A DNA stretch of 64,000 nt from a bacterium (GTDB lineage Bacteria > Bacteroidota > Ignavibacteria > Kapaibacteriales > UBA2268), in contig JAUIIX010000009.1 of assembly GCA_030431515.1 (NCBI GenBank), forward strand, positions 1 to 64,000, given 5' to 3'. Shown here piece after piece: positions 59,101 through 64,000 of this stretch (positions are counted from its first letter, which is position 1; every line of letters begins with the position of its first letter). A program made the position numbers and the translations under genes. The notes under the pieces were generated by a model. That model searched no databases. It saw only the letters and a list, made by a program, of their open reading frames with translations, and was not told where the DNA came from.

Positions 59101-61012
59101 AGGTAAAGGTTGGGAATTTGAATTACCTTTAATCACTGCTAAAAATAACAGAGTCTGGGTTAATGCTATAGCTGAAGTATTGCAAGAAAATGGAGTTACA
59201 ACTAAAATTTTTGGTACTTTTCAAGACATAACCGATAGAATTAGATTACAAGAAGAAAGGGATAGTATTTTTAATATGTCTTTAGATATGATTTCAGTTT
59301 GTGGGACTGATGCATACTTTAAGCAATTAAATGATGCTTGGTCAGAAACCTTAGAATATTCGATAGATGAGATAAAAGCTAAACCACTTTGGAATTTTAT
59401 ACATCCAGATGATATTAATAGAACTCAAGAAGCATTTATTAATGTTATGAATGAACCAGTGTTAAATTTTGAGAATAGATATATTACAAAATCAGGCAAA
59501 ATTGTTTGGTTATCGTGGAATGCTCAATCTAATCCAGATGATATGTTAATATATTCAATTACAAGAAATGTGACGACTGCGAAGGAAAGAGAGCGGGAAC
59601 TAAAGTTAGCAAGAATAGCTGCTGAAGAAGCAAATAAGACTAAGAGTGTCTTTTTAGCTAATATGAGCCATGAAATAAGAACACCAATGAACTCAATTTT
59701 AGGATTTGGTGAAATATTGTTAAATCGTCTTGAAAACAAAGAAAATGTAGAGTATGTTAGTTCAATGATGTCGGCAGGTAAAACTTTATTAACTCTTATA
59801 AATGATATTTTAGATTTATCTAAAATAGAAGCAGGAAAATTAAATTTAGAGTTAAAAGATACCAATGTTAAAACAATGATAAAAGAGCTAAGTAATATGT
59901 TTTCAATACTAGCTTCAAAAAAACATTTAACATTTAAATATTTAATCGACGATGCTTTTCCAAAAGTATTAGAAGTAGATGAAATAAGAATTAGACAAAT
60001 ACTATTAAATTTAATAGGGAATGCAATAAAATTTACTGATAAGGGTGGGATAGAGATAGTTCTAAAGCATAAAATCAACAAGAATGATTTAGTAGATTTA
60101 GAAATATCTGTAATTGATACAGGAATTGGCGTTAAAGAAAGCAATTTGAATCTTATTTTTGAAGAATTTAAACAACAAGATGATCAATCAACTCGAAAAT
60201 ATGGTGGAACTGGTTTAGGATTGTCTATTTCTAAAAAACTAGCAAATATGATGAATGGTGAAATTAAAGTAAAAAGTGAATTAGGAAAAGGATCTGAATT
60301 TACTTTATTACTATCTAATTTAAAATATAAAGCAGAGGAACAATTTAAAATTCAAAATGCTTATAATATCACATTCATTAATTCTAAATTATTAATAGTT
60401 GATGATAATGAATTGAATTTATTACTTCTTGAAACAATACTAAAGCAAATTGGAATATTAAATTATGATAAGGCATATACAGGAAAAGAAGCTATCAGTT
60501 TCATGGAAAAAAATACTTATGATTTAGTGCTGATGGATATTCAAATGCCTGAAATGGATGGAATAGAGGCAACTCAGATTATAAAAAATGATATGAAAAT
60601 CAATACTCCAATTATTGCATTATCTGCATTAGCTATGAGTCATAATATTGAAGACAATGCAAAGTATTTTGATGATTATCTAACCAAACCAATTGAATTA
60701 AAAGTAGCATTAGAAGTTTTAAAAAAATATTTAGAATATGAAATAAGTGAAGTTAGCAAAGCAAGCAAAAGCATAAAAGGTTTTGTATCACTTGAAGATA
60801 TTAATTTTATAAAAAATAATCTCAAATTAGATTTGAATAATGTGATTGATACAATGCAAATTAATGAAGTGAATGAAATTGCAAATGAGATTCTTCAAAT
60901 TGGTAAAGAGGCAAATAATAATAATATCATTGAATTTGCTAATACATTGTTTGAATATTCAGATAGTTTTGATATAGAGATGATTACTAAGCATTTAGAA
61001 TTATTAATATAA
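56177..61012 (+). CDS. Soluble multi-PAS hybrid histidine kinase (about nine PAS units, HisKA, HATPase, REC)
   Basis: Serial PAS-like units; H-box LANMSHEIRTPMNSILGFGEIL; GTGLGLSISKKLANMMNGEI; REC LLIVDDNELNLLLLE...LVLMDIQMPEMDG; no obvious TM segment. Confidence 0.92.
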   Translation: MQNKNIEELISKNLELKAILKTNPDLIFVLDNDSNFLEVYTNTPDLLFMPIEEFIGKNLSIIIPPDIYDIIKTKIEDAKNSSTLQVAKYDLMILDKKSYFEARILSFEGDKLICIIRDITEEENLRIQLEERSKLLDSITKASPFYIYVYDFINNEFIFNNVDFSDYFHVDDEILDIFEVYRRLFHKDDLNKFLENRKRLLEKNTDDTYSTEVRVLDKENNFIWNRITNKIFERDENNNPTKLLGIIENIEKQKENESKIIESSLFINNVLSISPVFIGIFDNNSLKLSYINKRIEDRLSFNLQEINEFEKSFFSLINEDDKEEVLNSIIDLLSSNKDKSVNVEFRIKDKSGKFIWLQSTFSIFEKNADSTKIVGVGIEISEQKENELKIQDLEKRWQFAIEGSGDGVWDWNTKTNEVFFSKMWKSMIGFEDHELKNEFEEWNNRIHPDDKEEVFSKLNDYFEGKQDVYVSQNRLLCKDGTYKWILARGQIIERDEEGNPLRIIGTHTDINELLLTQEKLINSEKRFKNIIDAAGEYIWEADEFSRYTFVSDRFYKLLGYTKEEVIGKSPYDFMIDEDKRKLQRQFFSIRRSKSKFKDISFKIRRKDGQFVQHSINGRPLLDSNDEIFAYIGVGADITERVEREMELVKTQQKLSSILNEINDVISSVSLPDMNYIYISPSAELLFGYSTDEWFKNSNLWKEVIYKDDKYIIDKIDKLLQENGNFKDIVYRIVTKHGELKWVNSSGSIIKGKNGESDRIDGIVKDITKQKIQENEIRYRESIFNSFVTLAPYGIALTDLKTGKFIEINDKILEPTGYTKVEFLNLSYWDLTPKKYEEQERIQLDDLNKKGSYGPYQKEYIRKDGTTYPVLLNGIRIKDNNNVDLIWSIVEDISDRVEKEKEIKEKNNRLELAEKTAKLGNWVVDLVNGTVTWSDETKRIHEVDMDFVPDIETGINFYAPEVRDHVTNVITEAIKTGKGWEFELPLITAKNNRVWVNAIAEVLQENGVTTKIFGTFQDITDRIRLQEERDSIFNMSLDMISVCGTDAYFKQLNDAWSETLEYSIDEIKAKPLWNFIHPDDINRTQEAFINVMNEPVLNFENRYITKSGKIVWLSWNAQSNPDDMLIYSITRNVTTAKERERELKLARIAAEEANKTKSVFLANMSHEIRTPMNSILGFGEILLNRLENKENVEYVSSMMSAGKTLLTLINDILDLSKIEAGKLNLELKDTNVKTMIKELSNMFSILASKKHLTFKYLIDDAFPKVLEVDEIRIRQILLNLIGNAIKFTDKGGIEIVLKHKINKNDLVDLEISVIDTGIGVKESNLNLIFEEFKQQDDQSTRKYGGTGLGLSISKKLANMMNGEIKVKSELGKGSEFTLLLSNLKYKAEEQFKIQNAYNITFINSKLLIVDDNELNLLLLETILKQIGILNYDKAYTGKEAISFMEKNTYDLVLMDIQMPEMDGIEATQIIKNDMKINTPIIALSALAMSHNIEDNAKYFDDYLTKPIELKVALEVLKKYLEYEISEVSKASKSIKGFVSLEDINFIKNNLKLDLNNVIDTMQINEVNEIANEILQIGKEANNNNIIEFANTLFEYSDSFDIEMITKHLELLI

Positions 61013-61015
61013 AAA

Positions 61016-61043
61016 AAAAGGAATTACTTATGTAATTCCTTTT
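61016..61043. terminator. Bidirectional terminator
   Basis: AAAAGGAATTAC-TTAT-GTAATTCCTTTT. Confidence 0.8.
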
Positions 61044-61067
61044 TTATTTTCATCCAAAGAATATAAA

Positions 61068-62336
61068 TTATAAATTTGGATTTGCTTGTCTTTCAGCTAA
61101 AGGTAATGGCAAGTGCATCCAAGAAGTTGCTGGATCTAAATGCCATAAATCAAAATGTCTTTGATCTAATAACCTCATTCCTTCACAGAAGAATTCTTTA
61201 TCTCTTTCAGCAATAAGCATTGCCATAGCATCACCAGCATAGTTGTCAGTTATATACTGATCATCTATAGCATCTAAGTTATAACTTGCTCTTACATTAT
61301 TTACATGAATAAGTCCTGTCCCTACATCACCACCATCAATAGCTAATTCAGCTAATAACAATTCATTTTCTTGCCAACCTAAAAATCTTATTGGAGATTC
61401 AGTAGTTGAGTGTTTGTTTTGAATAGAATAAACATTCAAAGGTGCACCAGTACTATCAGTAGCTGTACCAGGAAAAGAAAATAATGGAATTCTTGCACTT
61501 TCTTTAGGATCCAAATCTAAATAAGCAGCATAACGAGGGGCTGCATACCATTGAATTCTACCATTACCAGAATCATAGAACCAATCATTTAAAGCTAAAG
61601 CATTGTATAAAGCATTAACATTTGCATCACCTTGAACCATTCCAGCACTTAGTGCTGTTGCAGCCATAGTTGTATTATTCTGAAGTATATAAATTCTAGC
61701 TCTAAAAGTATTGATTGATCTTAATTGAGCTTCAGAAGCATATTTTTCTGCTTCAGCCAAATCTGCTAAAGTCATTGTGTATAATTCACTTCTTGATAAT
61801 AATGGACCAACATCAATAGTAGCACCTGGGCTATTTATTTCTAATCCAAAATATGAACCTAAAAAGTATTTAGCAACTGCAGAATAGAAATATCCATTAT
61901 AAAGTGCATCATTTTTTATCCCTTCTTCGCCTTCATTGAACACAATGTCATTTTCACATTTTTCAATTAATAATTCAGTATGCTTTCTAAATTCTTGAAC
62001 AGCTTTAAACCCATTTGCAATTGAATTGTTATTTGGATTTAATGGTAAAGGAGGCAATGTAGTTGCTCTGTTAATTTCATCAAACTGAACAAAAGATGCT
62101 CCTTGGATATCTCTTGTAAAGTTCATTTCATCAGACAATCCTCCGGCCATTGATGTCATTTGATCATAAGCTTCAGCAAAAAGCCCTTGAACACCTTTTA
62201 CTAAAAACTGTGCATCTTTTGCAGTTTTAAATTGGTCGTTACCAATTGAATCATTTGGTTTTTCATAATCACTTACAAAGTCATCACATGAAAAAATAGC
62301 AAATGTTAAAAGTAATATTAAATATATATTTTTCAT
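61068..62336 (-). CDS. SusD/RagB-like lipoprotein
   Basis: Lipobox FSC; YNGYFYSAVAKYFLGSYFGLEINSPG; LLAELAIDGGD; RDKEFFCEGMRLLDQRHFDLW; follows a SusC-like gene. Confidence 0.8.
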   Translation of the reverse strand: MKNIYLILLLTFAIFSCDDFVSDYEKPNDSIGNDQFKTAKDAQFLVKGVQGLFAEAYDQMTSMAGGLSDEMNFTRDIQGASFVQFDEINRATTLPPLPLNPNNNSIANGFKAVQEFRKHTELLIEKCENDIVFNEGEEGIKNDALYNGYFYSAVAKYFLGSYFGLEINSPGATIDVGPLLSRSELYTMTLADLAEAEKYASEAQLRSINTFRARIYILQNNTTMAATALSAGMVQGDANVNALYNALALNDWFYDSGNGRIQWYAAPRYAAYLDLDPKESARIPLFSFPGTATDSTGAPLNVYSIQNKHSTTESPIRFLGWQENELLLAELAIDGGDVGTGLIHVNNVRASYNLDAIDDQYITDNYAGDAMAMLIAERDKEFFCEGMRLLDQRHFDLWHLDPATSWMHLPLPLAERQANPNL

Positions 62337-62346
62337 TTTGTTACCT

Positions 62347-64000
62347 TTATAATCCTAAATTAATTGAGAAATTAAATGTTCTTGGTGCTGCTAATGTTAA
62401 AAAGTCAACATTTCTTCCAACATTAGTTCTTGAACCAGTTGTATTTACTTCTGGATCTATACCATTGTATGGAGACCATATTGCTACATTTCTAACAGAG
62501 AAAACTAAATTTAAATCTGAAACTACTTTTCTATCCATTAGTTTATTGAACATTTTAGTAGCATTATATCTTAAACTAACTTCTCTTAATTTTAACCAGC
62601 TTGCTTCTTCTGCAAAGTTAGTTACATAATTAGCAGATAATTTAGCTAATTTATTTGCAGTTGCAATATATTCAGCACTACCTGGAGTTTGAGCTGCTAA
62701 TTGTTCACTTAATTCATTAGATTCTACATCAGTACCAAATAATACTTGATATCTTCTTGTATAATTTAAAGTATATACATCTTGAGCAAAATCAAAAAGA
62801 GAATAGAAAGTAAAGTCTTTCAAGAATCTAAAAGATAAGTTAAATGAACCAGTCATTTTTGGTAATGGACTACCAATATATACATTATCAGCAGTTACAT
62901 CTTCACCTGCATAAACTCCGTTTTCGTCAAATAATGCACCAAGTACTTTTTGACCCATAAATGCAGATCTTGGTTGGTTTTCATACCATCCAACTATATC
63001 CCAAGTTATTAAATCTTGAGATCCACCTAAACTTACTATTTTATTAGTTTGATAATTTAGAATTAATCTTAAATCTAATTGATAATCCTCAGTCATAATT
63101 GGAGATGCGTAAAACATTGATTCAAACCCAGAACTTTCAATTTCGCCAATATTTGTAGGAATACTAGTGGCTGTTAATCCAGTTGAAGGAGCATTTGGTC
63201 TATTGATGATAGAGTTCGTAGCAAATTGTTGGTAATAAGTGAAATCAACACCATAAGCATTGTTATATTCTACTTCAAAACCAAACTCAATTTCATTAAT
63301 ACTTTCTGGCTTAATATCAGCATTACCTATTGATGTAATTTGAGCTCCAACTCCTGGTCCTGCATTTAAAGGTCCCCATCTTAGAGATTGACCAGCTAAC
63401 AGTCCTGGTAATTGTCCTGATTGCCCCCAACCAGCTCTAATTTTCACTAAATTAAAATCTTTAGTATCCATCACATTATCTAATCTGAATGCAGTTGATA
63501 ATCTTGGATAAATTATTTTATTAGCATCTGCACCTAAAACACTTGAATAGTCTTGTCTAATTGCAGCAGTTGCGTAAACTATATCTTTATAGTTAAAATC
63601 TTGTCTTAAAAATATTCCTGCTTCTCTATATTCTCTAATATAATCATCAGCAGATTGATAAGTAAGTCCAGACAATAAGTTTGTTAAATCTGCAGAAGGA
63701 TAATCAATAACAGAAATAAAATTTGTATTACTTTTATAAGTAAATACTTGTGAACCAATAACTGTTTCCATTCCTATGTCATCGTTAATCTTCCAATCAT
63801 ATCCAATATTGAAGTCCATGTTGAAGTTCTTTCTATTTTGATTATATACTTGTTTTGCCCCACTTGCTGCTACACCTGAATAAACATAATCAGGAGAATA
63901 GATTTGAGTATTATTAAAATCCATATAATCCATTCCCATTGAAAGTCTTGAATGTAAGTTTGGCATCCAGTTCGGTTGATATGTAACAGCCGCAGATCCA
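62347..64000 (-). CDS. SusC/RagA-like TonB-dependent receptor, C-terminal part; runs off the window
   Basis: ORF remains open upstream of the listed Met (reads SAAVTYQPNWMPNLHSRLSM); barrel motifs; WLKLREVSLRYNATKMF...RNVAIWSPYNGIDPEVN...PRTFNFSINLGL. Confidence 0.85.
   Translation of the reverse strand, partial: GSAAVTYQPNWMPNLHSRLSMGMDYMDFNNTQIYSPDYVYSGVAASGAKQVYNQNRKNFNMDFNIGYDWKINDDIGMETVIGSQVFTYKSNTNFISVIDYPSADLTNLLSGLTYQSADDYIREYREAGIFLRQDFNYKDIVYATAAIRQDYSSVLGADANKIIYPRLSTAFRLDNVMDTKDFNLVKIRAGWGQSGQLPGLLAGQSLRWGPLNAGPGVGAQITSIGNADIKPESINEIEFGFEVEYNNAYGVDFTYYQQFATNSIINRPNAPSTGLTATSIPTNIGEIESSGFESMFYASPIMTEDYQLDLRLILNYQTNKIVSLGGSQDLITWDIVGWYENQPRSAFMGQKVLGALFDENGVYAGEDVTADNVYIGSPLPKMTGSFNLSFRFLKDFTFYSLFDFAQDVYTLNYTRRYQVLFGTDVESNELSEQLAAQTPGSAEYIATANKLAKLSANYVTNFAEEASWLKLREVSLRYNATKMFNKLMDRKVVSDLNLVFSVRNVAIWSPYNGIDPEVNTTGSRTNVGRNVDFLTLAAPRTFNFSINLGL

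Noticed and set aside
43647-60144. Other overlapping ORFs within GSIII, carboxylase, HK and PAS kinase genes (e.g. 46865..47086, 48608..48802, 56158..56532, 56731..57291, 59524..60144)
   Set aside because: All lie within or antisense to strongly supported genes; treated as spurious.
1-64000. CRISPR array
   Set aside because: No regularly spaced 25-40-bp direct repeats with unique spacers; repeated elements seen are hairpin pairs or gene duplications, and no cas-like protein is present.
1-64000. Insertion sequences / transposases
   Set aside because: No transposase-like ORF or terminal inverted repeat pair flanking one was recognised.
1-64000. tmRNA, RNase P RNA, SRP RNA, rRNA or known riboswitches
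   Set aside because: Scanned by eye for signature motifs and found none; only tRNA-Leu is supported. A covariance-model search would be decisive.

Overview
AT-rich chromosomal window from a Bacteroidota/Ignavibacteria-Kapabacteria-like bacterium. The lineage is inferred from T9SS C-terminal sorting domains, a SusC/SusD pair, type III glutamine synthetase, Bat-type proteins and TAnnTTTG -7 promoter boxes. Most of the window is housekeeping: sucC, rpsD, murD, ftsW, dnaA, rplS, rsgA, an E2 acyltransferase, tig, tRNA-Leu(UAG), pckA, dapB, a type III GS, an acyl-CoA carboxylase beta subunit, rnhB, a QueD/PTPS-family protein, lptD and hppD. Accessory or unusual parts: (i) a tandem array of at least three secreted phage-tail-collar-like proteins at the left edge, with a 113-bp perfect repeat across gene junctions; (ii) a compact operon encoding an ECF sigma factor, a membrane protein with an anti-sigma-like topology and a T9SS-type C-terminal domain, and a secreted YCF48/BNR-like protein; (iii) a HicBA module next to a DUF2442 gene with a probable decayed DUF4160 partner; (iv) a UmuD/S24-like protein whose catalytic-serine motif GDSM reads GDEL; (v) a ~0.95-kb non-coding region carrying two families of hairpin repeats, one of which recurs 14 kb away with compensatory arm changes. 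No CRISPR array, IS element, prophage block or rRNA operon was recognised. All calls come from reading the sequence and the supplied ORFs; no searches were run.
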